Positions 11,646 through 21,843 are shown, counted from the first letter of the stretch. The stretch: 64,000 nucleotides of DNA from Prorocentrum cordatum (GCA_963575745.1 CAUYUJ010014270.1:215173-279172); one strand, 5' to 3'. Translations and numbers: made by a program. Notes: a model not told the origin generated them from the letters alone.

Positions 11646-11822
11646 GGGCGCGACAATTATGTTCTATGCGGGCGCGACAATTATGTTGATTCGCGGTGTT
11701 GAAATTCCAAAAACGGCGTTCTGGCACGATTCCGGATCGTCAAAACGCAGCAGTCAAGTTGGCGGCACGTGGCGTTGAAATCCCGAGAGCAATGTTTTGG
11801 CACGCTTCAGGATATTCAAACA
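11646..11822. repeat. Two nested short direct repeats
   Basis: GGGCGCGACAATTATGTT occurs at 11646-11663 and again at 11670-11687 (24-bp period). Next to it a diverged ~52-bp block occurs at 11695-11746 and 11771-11822 (76-bp period), each with GTTGAAAT, TGGCACG and CAAAAC/CAAACA landmarks. Probably remains of the same minisatellite-rich domain. Confidence 0.7.
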
Positions 11823-11941
11823 ATTACCTTCCAACGAGGCAGTTCCCTCAATGGACATGAACCGTTTTAGGGGCCTACGAAAAGGGAGCTTGGAGGGAGG
11901 GTTCATTCCAACATCGTTGATGACTCTTGGGTTTACACTGG

Positions 11942-12092
11942 TCCTCCTCCTCCTCCTCCTCCTCCTCCACCTCCTCCAACTCTCAATTCCTGCCCTCCCA
12001 CCCTCATCCACCCCTCCCACTTCCCCCTCCCCATCCTCCTCTTCCCCTTTCGCCCTCCTCCCCTCCCCCTTTGCCCCTTTCTTTCTCCTCCC
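11942..12092. repeat. (CCT)n / CT-rich tract
   Basis: Pure CCT units to about 11980, then C/T-rich sequence with CCCTCC and CCCC runs to about 12092. Confidence 0.8.
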
Positions 12093-12508
12093 CGGCCAGG
12101 GCGCAGGCCGCCGCCGCCGCCACGGGACGAGCTGGCGGCGCGGGAGACCGCGACGCTGGTCGAGGCCCCCGCCGCGGGGGCCCTGGGAGCACAGAGCCCT
12201 GGAGAGGGCCCCAGGAGGACTCAGACCTCCAACGCATTGACAAACACAGCGCGGATCCTTTTGTCGTCTTCGGCCTCTCTCCCTGCCTTGACCCTCTCGC
12301 GGGAGGAGGCGCCTCGGGCGCCGCGCTTGCCGAACGCGTAGCGGTGAACCTGCTCGGGCCCTTCCACCTCGGGTCCAGCACGCGCCAGCGCCAGGAGTCG
12401 GGAATCCCGCGTCGGAGCCTGGAGACGCAAGGCAAACCTTGCTAACGTTTCTGGGGGAAAATGCGAGCGCATCCTTCTGTTTCTAGCGCCTACGATGCAC
12501 GGGCATTG
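12093..12508. other. GC-rich spacer, no gene recognised
   Basis: About 400 bp of GC-rich, non-repetitive sequence. Open frames cross it on both strands but they only continue those of the neighbouring microsatellites, and I see no motif. Confidence 0.3.
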
Positions 12509-13271
12509 GAGGCGGAGGAGGAGGAGGAGGAGGAGGAGGAGGAGGAGGAGGAGGAGGAGGAGGAGGAGGAGCAGAAGGAGGGGGAGGAGGGGACAAAAAA
12601 GCGGGGGACGAGGGAGGAGGAGGAGGAGGAGAGAAGGAAGAGGGAGGAACGGAGGAGGACGAGGAGGAGGAGGGGATGAGGAGGAGGAGGAGGCGGGAGG
12701 CAGGAGGAGGAGGAGGGAGAGGAGGAGGCGCAGGAGAAAGAAGATAAAGCAGGAGTGGGGGAAAGAAGGAAGGGAAGGAAGAGACAGAGAGAGAGGAGGA
12801 GGAGGAGGAGGAGGAGGCGGAGGAGGAAGAGGAGGAGAGGAGGCGGAAGGAGGAGGAGGAGGAGGAGGAGGAGGAGGAGATGGGGGAGATGGAGGACGAG
12901 GCGGCGGAGGAGGTGGCGGAGGAGGAGACGGAGGAGGAGGAGGAGGAGGAGGAGGCGGAGGAGGAGGAGGCGGAGGAAAGAAAGAGGAGGAGGAGGAGGA
13001 AGAGAAAGAAAAGGAGGAATGGGAGGAGGAGGAGGAGGAGGAGGAGGAGGAGGAGGAGGAGGAGGAGGAGGCGGAGGAGGAGGAGAAGGAGGAGGAAGAG
13101 GAGGAGAAGGAGGGGAAGGGGGAAGAGGAGGAGGAGGAGAAGGAGAGGAGGAGGCAAAGAGCAGGAGGAGGGTGAGGAGGAGGAGGAGACGAGGAGGAGG
13201 AAGCGAGGATGGCGAGGAGGAGGAGGAGGGAGGAGGAGGAGGAGGAGGAGGAGGCAGGAGGAGGAGGAGGA

Positions 13272-13307
<36 letters not shown>

Positions 13308-13812
13308 GGAGGAGGCGGAGGAGGAGGAGGAGGAGGAGGAGGAAAAGGAGGGGAGGAGGACGAGGAGGAGGAGGGAGGGGGGAGAAGGAGGAGGAGCAAA
13401 AAAGGAGGAGGAGGAGGAGGAGGAGAAGGAGGAGGAGGAGGAGGAGAGGAGGACGAGGAGGACGAGGGAAGAGGAGGAGGAGGTGGAGGAGGAGGCGGTC
13501 GGAGGACGGGAAGGGGGCGGAGGAGGAAGCGGGGAGGAGGAGGAGGAGGAGGAGGAGGAGGAGGCGGAGGAGGAGGAGGAGGAGGAGGAGCAGCAGCAGC
13601 AGCAGCCGCAGCAGCAGCAGCAGGAGGAGGAGGAGGAGGAGGAGGAGGAGGGGGAGGGGAAGGGGGAGGAGGAGGAGGAGGAGGAGGAGGCGGAGGAGGC
13701 GGAGGAGGGAGAGGAGGGGGGGAGGAGGTTGAGGATGAAGAAGAGGAGGAGGAGGAGGAGGAGGAGGAGGAGGAGGAGGCGGAGGAGGGAGAGGAGGAGG
13801 AGGAGGAGGAGG
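12509..13812. repeat. Giant (GGA)n array, left half
   Basis: About 1.3 kb of GGA repeats with GGC, AAG, CAG and ACG interruptions, including a short (CAG/GCA)n run near 13590-13622. All long open frames here (poly-Glu, poly-Arg, poly-Gly on plus; poly-Pro, poly-Ser, poly-Leu on minus) are artefacts. The array stops exactly at the left LTR of the copia-type element and resumes at 21645, so the two halves were one array before insertion. Confidence 0.95.
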
Positions 13813-14045
13813 TGACAAATGATTTTATCAACCTGAGCCCGCGCTCTCTTGAGCCGTCGCGTTTACGGAAACATGCGGGGGACCGAAATTTCTACAATCC
13901 CCTGCGGACCGAATTTGCTACAACCCCTTGCAGACCGAAATTGCTACAATCCCTGGGAACCGAAATTGCTACAATCCCTGGGGACCCAAAATGCTACAAT
14001 CCCCTGGTCACTGTGCATTGCTCTGCTGGGCTACTGCCGGAGTCA
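13813..14045 (-). repeat. 3' LTR of the copia-type element
   Basis: 233 bp, TGACAAATG...GGAGTCA on the plus strand. It contains about five ~24-bp sub-repeats built on GACCGAAATTGCTACAATCC. The same sub-repeats occur in the other LTR, with several differences. The dense sub-repeats may carry promoter or terminator functions; that is inference. Confidence 0.92.
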
Positions 14046-14180
14046 CGCCGCTCGCGCCTGCCGCAACAGGCCCACGATGTCAAGAATGCTCCTGCTCTCC
14101 AGCGTCTCGCTCGTCTCCTGGGTAGCGGAGTAGTGGCGGTCCACGGATCTCATATAGCCCCCATTCAACTATGCGGTAAC

Positions 14181-14543
14181 CTTATCGGCCCCGATCCTCC
14201 GTAAGTGCCGGTCCATAACCTTGGCGGTCAGAGATGTTGCCATGATATCCGCTGGGTTGTCCTGGCCCGGCACTTTGAAGATCTCCAAGTGTTTGTGCGC
14301 CATCTGGTCTGAATGCGCCGCATTTGACCAAGTCCTCGCCCCATTGAGAACGATCGTGCGCTAGAACTGTCGGTGTGCAACTCTACAACTTTGCAACTTC
14401 GCACTGGCTCGAATTTGATGAGTGCCTCTCATCAACATCATGCCGCTCGTACTCCTTCTTGCCGACAGGTCTCCAGCCCAATCGGAGTCGGTGAAACACT
14501 TCAGCTGGCAGTCATGCTTCTGCGCTTTGCACGTTAGCACCAT
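14181..14543 (-). pseudogene. Copia RNase H domain
   Basis: The minus strand reads CFTDSDWAGDLSARRSTSG, the signature of copia RNase H (first catalytic Asp in DSDW). Further on, in another frame, it reads HLEIFKVPGQDNPADIM, the conserved C-terminal region (KVPG..NPAD), before a TAG stop near 14181. A frame change lies between them around 14361. RNase H removes the RNA strand of the RNA-DNA hybrid during reverse transcription. Confidence 0.8.
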
Positions 14544-15656
14544 GCGCGTTCTGCCTTTTCAAGTACCTCGCCAACCTCTTGAGCTCCTGCACATGGCCTT
14601 GCCGTGGCTTTGCCATGCGCTGCGCCAGGCATTCGACGCAATCTACGATGCAGGGGCGGTCTTGATCGATGCACTTCATCCTCATCGTGCAACTCCTGTA
14701 CTTCGTCATCTCCTTACCGATCAAGTAGTCCAAGTTTCTTCGCGCCTTCCACTCGGAGTCGCTCAGTTTGACCCTGGGGGGGGCCACCACGTTGCACTTC
14801 TCAAGGTCCAGCTCCTTCAGGATCTTGTCCACGTGCCACTGGTCGGCCTCGAGCTCCACGTGCTCGTCATTCACGACGCGGACCTCCCGATTCAGGATGT
14901 CCATGACCTTGTCGTCGCCGCGCTCGAAGCCCAGGATCGCGCCACACTTTGCCTCAAACTCCTGCTCAAGGACCTTGAACTCATCGATGTCGCCTCTCCT
15001 GCACAGCACCACGAAATCGTCGCCGTGGCAGAGTCCACGATGTCGCGGACCTCGGCATAGCGCCCTGGATGCCGCGCCCGCTCTGATGCCGTTCGCCTCC
15101 AGCTGCTTCGACCACGTCTCGCCCCATAGGTTCGCCGCGTCCTCCGCGCCGTACATCGCGCGCGCCAGCTTGGCCAAATGTCCAGGTTTCTCTCGTCCTT
15201 CTGGAAGCGTCGCGTAGACCTCCCTCTGTTTCTGCTCGGCCGCGAAATGCGCCCAGCTGATCCCGAACGTCGCCATCGCGTATTCGCGGTGGTCCTCACC
15301 GTCGCCCTCTGTCATCCACTCAGAGATGAGCAACTTCAGCGATTCGACCGGCGGCATCGCCGAAAACACGTCCGAAGGGTCGGGCCGATTCTCAGCCTTT
15401 TTCGCCTTCTTGATTTCGCGACACACCAGTCTTGATCTATATCGTCCTCCTTTCTTGCGCGTGTCAATCCACTTCATCGCGATCGCCTTGCCCTGTTTCT
15501 CGACGCACTCCTGGGCACTGCTATGAACGCTGGCGGCGGTCCATCCACGTACCTTAGCTCTGCTTGGCGACCTTCCTTCACTTTCTCTGGGTCGAGTCCC
15601 ACCAGCCCTTTGGGCGTGAGTGGTTTAGCGAGCTCTCTCTGTTCTCGACCCCCCAA
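14512..15656 (-). pseudogene. Copia reverse transcriptase (RVT_2 type)
   Basis: Upstream frame (15656-15474) carries DPEKVKEGRQAELRYVDG, the copia N-RT region. The main frame (15477-14512, 321 residues) has WIDTRKKGGRYRSRLVCR, FSAMPPVESLKLLIS, YATLPEG, LARAMYGAEDAANLWGETW and the catalytic box HGDDFVVL. In motif A the residue expected to be Asp is Gly (ATFGISWAHF), so one catalytic carboxylate is missing and the enzyme should be inactive. It then runs into the RNase H segment. It is separated from the integrase and methyltransferase-like part by about 1 kb of satellite DNA. Confidence 0.88.
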
Positions 15657-15959
15657 CCCCCCTTCTTCCCCTTCGGGGAGGGGTTTACCCCTCCCCCTAC
15701 CCCCTCCCCCTGGGCCTGGAGAGGGAGCCCGGCGGGTGGCCAGAGGGGCCGTTTTCGACTCCTTGGAGGGCTAAAAAACGACACCCCTCACGAGGATTCC
15801 GGCCCCGACGGGGGGGGGGGGGGGCCCTCCCCTCATCTTTGAAACCAAAAAGATTGATTTTACAACGGTTTCGGCCCCATTTTGGCCTTCTGAGGGGGCC
15901 GCGCTCATCTTCCTTCATAGCAGAACCATTGATTTTACTAAGGTTTTAGGCTCATTTCC

Positions 15960-16168
15960 AGGAGGCTCCTAAGAGGCCTCCAAGAGGCCCCCGAGAGGCC
16001 CCCAAGAGGCCCCAAGAGGCCCCCAAGAGGCCCCCAAGAGGCCACCAAGAGGCCCCAAGAGGCCCCCAACAGGCCCCCAAGAGGCCCCCAAGAGGCCCCC
16101 AAGAGGCCCCCAAGAGGCTCCCAAGAGGTCCCAAGAGGCTCCAAGAGGCCCCCAAGAGGCCCCACGAA
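15960..16168. repeat. GAGGCCCCCAA minisatellite, about 19 units
   Basis: An 11-bp unit (GAGGCCCCCAA, some 10-bp units) repeated about 19 times with single-base variants. Related units occur at 23870-24312, so the same satellite family is present twice in this window, about 8 kb apart. Confidence 0.88.
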
Positions 16169-16575
16169 GAGCCCGAACGACTCACACCAGGACGAGGGGC
16201 CCGAACGACTCACACCAGGATGAGGGGCCCGAACAACTCACACCACAAGGAGGGGCCCGAACGACTCACACCAGGACGAGGCGCCCGAACGACTCACACA
16301 ACGAGGAGCCCGAACGACTCACACCACGACGCGGGCCCCGAACGACTCACACCACGAGGAGCCCGAACGAGTCACACCAGGAGGAGGGGCCCGAACGACT
16401 CACACCAGGATGAGGGGCCCGAACAACTCACACCACGAGAAGCCCGAACGACTCACACCAGGACGAAGAGCCCGAACGACTCACACCACGAAGAGCCCGA
16501 ACGACTCACACCAGGAAGAAGGGCCCGAACGACTCACACCAGGACGAGAAACCCCAAACGACTCAAATCACGAGG
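16168..16575. repeat. 25/28-bp minisatellite with CCGAACGACTCACACCA core
   Basis: About 15 units share the core GCCCGAACGACTCACACCA followed by 6-9 variable bases (GGACGAGGG, CGAGGA and similar), giving mixed 28-bp and 25-bp unit lengths. Not CRISPR: the variable part is itself a GA-rich variant of one sequence and much too short for spacers. Confidence 0.9.
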
Positions 16576-16690
16576 AGCGTTTTCTCTCCCTCCTCCTCCG
16601 CCTCGCCCTTCCCCCGCCCCCCCCACAAGGAGGATGTGCAAGGAGGCGGGGGGAAGGAGGAACAGGGGAGATATGCGGGGCCAAGCGGAC

Positions 16691-18021
16691 ACACGCCTGA
16701 AAAAACACGACTGCCGGAATGCTTCGCAAGAGTTGCTGCTGTGAGATGGGCTGGTGGGGATGCGCGAAGCGTAAAGAATTCCTCGTTGTTAATGTCGTCC
16801 CAAGGCTTCATCACCTCGTCGCCGTTCCCCTCGCGCTCCCACAATTCCACTTCGTCTGGCACCGGCCCAGCACTGAAAGCATGCAGCACGCTCCTGTCGT
16901 TGTCGATATCCAACTGCTTCCTGCACGCCTTCAGGATGGCTCGCACCAGCTGCGGGGTGTACGAGGCCGCTGCATGCGAGGGATTTCCGACGAGATGAAC
17001 GCGTCGGTGCGCGGGCCCTCCTCGGTAGTTGGCGCACACGCCCTTCAAGACTTTAGCCAACTCCGCCGACGTGGTGAGCCACGTGGTCGCCTTCCTGACG
17101 TAGCCAACGCCGTGCTCGTCTGTCGCGGTGAGGCCCCAGCTGCACATGGGCCCAGACACCTTGATCACCCGAGGGTCCTTCATCAGCTCGACCATTTCCT
17201 TCATCTTCAAGCTGTCGGAATTCGTGGGGTGCTCTTGTAGAAAATGACATCCGGCATCCATCTGTCGACGGTATCCTGCAATCGCCTCACGCATATGGAC
17301 GTCTCCTCCAGTGCTTCGCCTCCCCTGGATCTCGGCGTCGGTGAAGCTCATCTTCAGAAGCTGGCAGAAGTCCGTGCATGGTGGGCTCCCTATCAGGATC
17401 TTCGGCTCCACCATCTCCTGCATCCTCTGGAACTCCAATCGGTCTCGTTCTCGCATCATGTCCGACGTCCCAACGCACGCAATTCGTCTTCTTCGTCGTC
17501 AAGTCGATCGCGAACCCGGCTCTCATGCCGTAGCTCCGAGCATGCCTGCCGAACTTGTTCGGGCTGTAGATCTCCGCGACGTCTACAGCGCTCAGAGCAC
17601 ACAAGCACCAGGCCATATCGTTGATGTCCTCCTCAATTGCAGCCAATCGGTGATATCGCATAGATCTGCGTAGATGCTCCTGTATATTCGGAATCATCTC
17701 CTGCTTGCCGTAGCTCAACGACCCGGCGTCGGCCTCTGGCGGCGGCGTCGCAGCGTCGGCACCTCTGGCCGAAATGGCAACAACCCCCCCCGTGCCGAAA
17801 CTGCTGCAATCCTCCCAGGGGCGATTTTGTCCTGGCGGTAGTGCCCCAGACGCCGAACTCGAACTTCCTTCCGCCGCGGGTGCAATGGGCACCGGAACGC
17901 TCAACTTCACGTTGGCGTCCGCGTGGGGAGGCTCCTCAAGATCTGCTGCTCGCCCGGCATCGTCCGCCTCCTCACCATGCCTCCTCTTCCCTCGCGCCAC
18001 TTCGGCGCGCGCCTTGGCCAC
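16691..18021 (-). pseudogene. Methyltransferase-like module of the copia element
   Basis: Two minus frames (18021-17287 and 17459-16563) together read VAEIYSPNKFGRHARSYGM, FAIDLTTKK and WDV (like SAM-binding motif I and II regions), then LIGSPPCTDFCQLLK (like the Pro-Cys loop, motif IV of C5 methyltransferases), then HFLQEHPTNSDS (where C5 enzymes have the ENV motif VI), GPMCSWGL and VRKATTWLTTS. The order of a binding loop, a Pro-Cys loop and an E-H-P block resembles the DNA cytosine methyltransferase fold, but EHP replaces ENV and the tail is unfamiliar. A single-base frame change near 17470 splits it. Dinoflagellate copia elements commonly carry a similar segment between integrase and RT. 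Function as a DNA methyltransferase is inference. Confidence 0.5.
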
Positions 18022-18615
18022 GGGAGTCGAAGCCTCCGGATGCTCTCGACCTCGTCGTGGCTGTCGTGCCCGTACTTCGTAGGGTCTTCTGTCCCGGCTT
18101 TCTTGTCGGGGTCATTCTTCCAGTTCCTGTGGTGCCTCTTGCTGAGCTCCACTGGCAGATGCATCACCTGCTCCCGGTGCGCCAGGCATCGCCTCGTCAC
18201 CTTGAGCCTCGTCTCCTCGAGCTCTCGTCGCCGCGGGTGCTGGCGATCTCCCCACAAAGCTTCCATCGGTTTTCCTCTTTAAGCTGTCGACCCTGGCCTC
18301 GAAGTTCTCGAGACTCACGACGTCCGCGTCCTCGGTGCTCTGCTTCAGCAACTTCAGGATGCGGTCTCGGCAACTCGGCATGCGCCCCATCGTCTTGGGC
18401 AACCCAAGCAAGGCCTTCTCGCAGGCCACGCAGCCGGGAGATGTCCCGAACCTCTCGATGTCAGACCTCATGACATAGAAGCCTCTCCGGCTCCGTGGGT
18501 TAGCAGGCTGCACTGGTGCTGCTGCTGCTCCTCCTCCATCGCCCCCAGCCCCTGCCGGCGCTGCCGCAGGCCGCGGCATGACCAGCGCGTCCGCGACGTA
18601 GCTGGGTCCGACCAT
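18022..18615 (-). pseudogene. Integrase-RT connector with Cys motif
   Basis: The frame 18615-18112 includes FYVMRSDIERFGTSPGCVAC and MPSCRDRILKLL, a cysteine-containing block I associate with the stretch after integrase in dinoflagellate copia polyproteins, followed by Ala/Gly/Pro-rich linker. No catalytic role is evident. Confidence 0.55.
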
Positions 18616-19610
18616 GGGCGGAGCTCGCTCTGCCTCGGCCCCCCCGCCCCTTGCCGACTTTGGTCGGGCTTCCCACGGATGCCCCGCACGAAATCAAGTA
18701 GTCGAAGTCGCACCTTTCGTCTGGCGGCCGACGATGGGCTCCAACGCCGCGCGTGACACCATCGGGGGTGAGAAACAAGCTCGCCCCGGTCCTCTCGCGG
18801 TGCCCCACGAAGATGCCGTCCTTCATCCTCGGCTATGCTCGTCCGTCTTTGGTGTTTGCTTTCGTCTGAGTAGGTATGAAGTGCGCCCGCTCGCCGAAGA
18901 GCACGGTCGGCCTCGAGCCACCGTGGCCCACATCGTCGATGCTTAGCACTTCTGCCACCTCTGCCAATGCGATATCGGTCGATGCTGTTCGCCGCGTACC
19001 TCGGAAGCCAAGCGAGGATAGCCGCCTGCTCGGGGCTCTTCCTCCGATGCTTCCGATGAAACTCCAGTCTCAACACTCTCTTCTCGCACTGCTGCTTCGG
19101 ATGCACCATTAGCCTGATGATCTCCTTCTGGACTTGACAACAATTTCAATGCCCGGTAGGTTGTGGCTCACCAAGTCGACCACCTTCAACAGCGAGCTCT
19201 CGTTATCTGCCCTCAACACAATTCTTTAAAACCCAAGTCCTTTTTATCCATCCTACCAAATATGAAACCACGTACTGGTTGGCACCTTTCCTTGGCACTG
19301 CAGCCCCACACTTGCTGCCCGGCTCCGTCTCGCGCCCTATCAACATCGGCGCGCACTCCACCTCCACGGCGCCCATGCACCCGTAATCGAAGCTGATCTC
19401 GGGGATCTCCAGCTTCTCGCATGTCGCTGCATGTGGATTCGCTTGACGTTTTCCAGCTACGCAGTCGGCGCACCACGTCCGAAAGGACGCATGGCCTCCA
19501 GCTTCGTGATCCTCAATCTCCTGTTGCGAAGGTTTCGGGATCCTGTGTGGCAGGCGCGCTCTCTCCTGCTCGTCGCCCAACACCTCGTGCTGCCCCTCGC
19601 CCTCCATGGG
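18500..19610 (-). pseudogene. Copia integrase (DDE) with HHCC N-terminus
   Basis: Spread over several minus frames: HEAGGHASFRTWCADCVAGK (His-His-Cys-Cys zinc domain) and EISFDYGCMG (first catalytic Asp) in the frame ending at 19203; LRADNESSLLKVVDLV (second Asp) near 19190; HQANGASEAAVREE (catalytic Glu) near 19100; then VLFGERAHFIPTQTK and MKDGIFVGHRERTG, the post-core region typical of copia. All three DDE residues are visible, but at least three frame changes interrupt the domain. Integrase inserts the DNA copy into the genome. Confidence 0.82.
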
Positions 19611-19671
19611 CTCGGCGGCTGCAGGGTTTGTGGACTGGCGCTCGAACTCCTTTGAGTCTGATCACCTGGCC

Positions 19672-19995
19672 TCACTCGTCTTGCCCTCTGTACTGAAACT
19701 CGCCGCTGCTGTGGATGATCTCACCCGTCGCCGACTTGAAGCCGAGCGCCTTCTGACTGGGCATGTCCTTGTCGCCCTTGAACTCGGTCGGGAAGCACGT
19801 CCTTGCCGACCCGGTGTCGCAGTTCACCTTCACCCACTCGGCGCTCTCGAAGCTGTTGATGTCGACAACGTCGAACCCCGCCTTCTCGGCCGCGTTTTCG
19901 GCGCAGCACGAGCTGTTGCACTCCTCCGTCGCCCTGAACTTAACCTTCTCGAGGCTGTCCAGCATGTCAGACCATTCAATGTCATAAAGAGCACA
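19672..19995 (-). pseudogene. Retroviral-type aspartic protease
   Basis: The minus frame reads WVKVNCDTGSARTCFP, with the DTG active-site triad (normally D-S/T-G in hydrophobic context), followed by FKSATGEIIHSSGEF, which fits the flap-region order of copia proteases. It ends at a stop at 19672. It lies in a different frame from gag. The protease would cut Gag-Pol into mature parts. Confidence 0.75.
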
Positions 19996-20625
19996 TATAT
20001 CTGAACAAGTCGAGGGCTGCACTGTCGTTTTCCTGTTCTGGCTCGTGAGCGTCGAGGCTGTTCTGTCCTCCTCGACCTCGCCCTCGACCTCGCCCTCGCG
20101 CCTTCCCCCCTGCATCTTCGGCGCCGCTTCCACCTCGACCGCGGCCCCCTCGGCCGCCGCCTTTTGGAATATTACGCGGGCTGTTCCAGCAATCGTCGGA
20201 CTTGCGGCCTGGCTTGCCGCAGTGCCAGCAATTCCCCAAGATCGTCTTGCTGTCGCCTCTGCATCCTCCGTCTCGGCCTTTCCCTTTCGGATATGTACCG
20301 CCTTTGTCGCCCTTCTTGCCTCCGGACTTGTCCCAATAGTTCTGGCCGCCTCGACCCTTGCCTCTGGGGCCACCGCTGCCTCTGCCACCTCCAGCGCCGC
20401 GACCTTGTCGCCAAAGTGCCGCAAGATGGCCGCCGAGCGCGTCGACGTCCATGGCATTATCGTCCTTCTCCGGCTTAGAGGGCTTGGACGGCTTGACTTT
20501 CTTCTCGCTGCGCAGCTCGGCGTAGCTAACCACTTCCTCTCGCAACTCGTCGAAGGTCGTGATGCGCGCCTTGTTCAGCTGGACGTGACTCTCCAACTCT
20601 TCTGGTAAATAGCCTCCAAGCTCGA
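19982..20625 (-). pseudogene. Gag C-terminus with altered zinc knuckle
   Basis: The frame includes HVQLNKARITTFDELREEV, a Lys-rich segment, a Gly/Arg-rich RNA-binding-like stretch, and NCWHCGKPGRKSDDCW. This is a CCHC nucleocapsid knuckle in which the expected His is Arg (C-x2-C-x4-R-x4-C), which should weaken zinc binding. RG-rich sequence follows. It is in a different frame from the gag N-terminus, so a single-base shift near 20610-20626 breaks gag. Confidence 0.75.
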
Positions 20626-21345
20626 AAACTTCACATCGTCAGCGAGCGCTCTGCGCACACCAGATTTGTCCCGTCGAGATTCGTACCTCCTCATCATCTC
20701 CTCAAGCCTCTCGATGGCGCTCTGCAGTTCGCCGATATTCGCTCTGCCTGGGACCATGATACCCGTCAGTATCGATATATTCCGTCCTCCTGTTATGGGG
20801 TCGCACCGCTTGCTGAGACGGCACCAACTCTCCAAGCCGTTCCCCGCGCCAGCGCTGTTGACAATGTCAACCGCATCTGATTCGCACAAAGAGCTCAGGA
20901 CCACGAACAACTGGTCGTCTACCTCCTCGAGCAGCTGCCGGTCGAACCTGTCGTCGTTTGGGACCATCAAGGCCGCGTGCGACACCATCACAGGTTGCTC
21001 AGCTGCCATACTCATCATGTCTCTCGCTTCCATATAGGTCGCGGCCACGAAATTCTCAACCTTCCTAGCCCAGACCAAATACTTGTCCTCTTCTCCTTTG
21101 AACGCTGGTGGCTTGTTCAAGCCTTTACTCTCGATCATTCCGCGCCGCTGAGCCGGCTGTCCCTCACGCGCGGCTTGAGCAATCGCCTGCGCGATCTCGC
21201 CGACCTCAGGACGCCCTGCAGCCTGCTGCGCTCCCGCCGCTTGGGCTGCGGCCTGGTTGGCTTGTTGCACCTCCTGGCGCAGGCGCTTGCTCTCGCCTTC
21301 CAGCTGCTGCAGCCTCGCCAAGACCTGCTGCATCTGCGCCTCCAT
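20626..21345 (-). pseudogene. Gag N-terminal region
   Basis: Starts at ATG 21345 (an upstream in-frame TTG at 21348 is not needed), about 50 bp inside the 5' LTR junction. It has a Gln/Leu/Glu-rich coiled-coil start, then GLNKPPAFKGEEDKYLVWAR and ESWCRLSKRCDPITGGRN, matching the capsid-like region of copia Gag (UBN2 type), and ERLEEMMRRYE. It loses the frame near 20620. Confidence 0.8.
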
Positions 21346-21396
21346 CAATGTTCCTGCGCGTGGGGCTCGCGCTCGGGGAGGACGCGCGGGCTCAGG

Positions 21397-21411
21397 CAGC
21401 TCACGCTACCA
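21397..21411 (-). other. Candidate tRNA primer-binding site
   Basis: Immediately inside the 5' LTR the minus strand reads TGGTAGCGTGAGCTG, complementary to a tRNA 3' end finishing CUCACGCUACCA. TGG directly at the LTR edge is the usual hallmark. The first seven bases fit initiator-Met tRNA, but later bases do not, so the tRNA is not assigned. Confidence 0.65.
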
Positions 21412-21644
21412 TGACAAATGATTTTATCAACCTGAGCCCGCGCTCTCTTGAGCCGTCGCGTTTACGGTGAACTGCGGGGGGCCGGAATTGCTAAAATCCC
21501 CTGCGGACCCAATTTGCTACAATCCCCTGCGGACCGAAATTGCTACAATCCCTGGGGACCGAAATTGCTACAATCCCTGGGGACCGAAATTGCTACAATC
21601 CCCTGGTCACTGTGCAATGCTCTGCTGGGCTACTGCAGGAGTCA
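21412..21644 (-). repeat. 5' LTR of the copia-type element
   Basis: 233 bp with the same TGAC...GTCA ends as 13813-14045 and the same ~24-bp sub-repeats. Transcription of the element should start within it on the minus strand. No TATA-like box was recognised. Confidence 0.92.
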
Positions 21645-21811
21645 GGAGGAGGAGGAGGAGGAGGAGGAGGAGGAGGAGGAGGAGGAGGTGGAGGAGGAGG
21701 AGGAGGGAGGAGGTGGCGGGGGGGGGGGAGGTTAGGAGAGGAAGAGCAGACAGGAGGAGGAGGAGGGGCGCAGGAGGAGGAGGACGGGGGTAGGCGGAGG
21801 GGAAGGAGGAG

Positions 21812-21843
<32 letters not shown>

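Larger units (their letters stand above)
15657..16690. other. About 1 kb of foreign satellite-rich sequence inside pol
   Basis: Between the methyltransferase-like module (coding-like sequence fades near 16690) and the RT N-terminus (from 15656) lies DNA with no pol homology. It has a C-rich segment, a G12 run near 15811, the GAGGCCCCCAA array and the CCGAACGACTCACACCA array. It could be an insertion after integration or a large expanded intron or linker. I saw no target duplication that would decide. Confidence 0.65.
13813..21644 (-). mobile_element. Complete Ty1/copia-type LTR retrotransposon with methyltransferase-like module
   Basis: A 7,832-bp element on the minus strand. It is bounded by two 233-bp LTRs that start TGAC and end GTCA and is flanked on both sides by GGAGG (13808-13812 and 21645-21649), a 5-bp target duplication that is credible although the target is itself a GGA repeat. 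Reading from the right, the order is gag, zinc knuckle, protease, integrase, connector, methyltransferase-like module, RT, RNase H, which is copia order (integrase before RT). LTRs differ at about 17 of 233 positions with no indels (about 93% identical), and several frameshifts, an RT motif A change and a satellite insertion show the copy is old and inactive. Confidence 0.9.

Noticed and set aside
12221-13831. Very long frames (over 500 codons) of poly-Pro/Ser/Leu, Glu or Arg across the GGA array
   Set aside because: All six frames are open because the repeat lacks stop triplets. No non-repetitive segment or motif supports a gene.
15880-15905. CCATTTTGGC core resembling the spliced leader
   Set aside because: A ten-base match only, without the flanking CCGTAG or TCAAG; chance level in 64 kb of GC-rich DNA is not negligible.
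16168-16575. CRISPR-like appearance of the 25/28-bp repeats
   Set aside because: Intervals between cores are 6-9 bp variants of one sequence, not unique spacers, and the context is a eukaryotic retroelement.
19982-20000. Possible programmed frameshift between gag and protease
   Set aside because: Several other frame changes occur inside single domains of this element, so mutation explains it equally well, and I see no clear slippery heptamer with structure.
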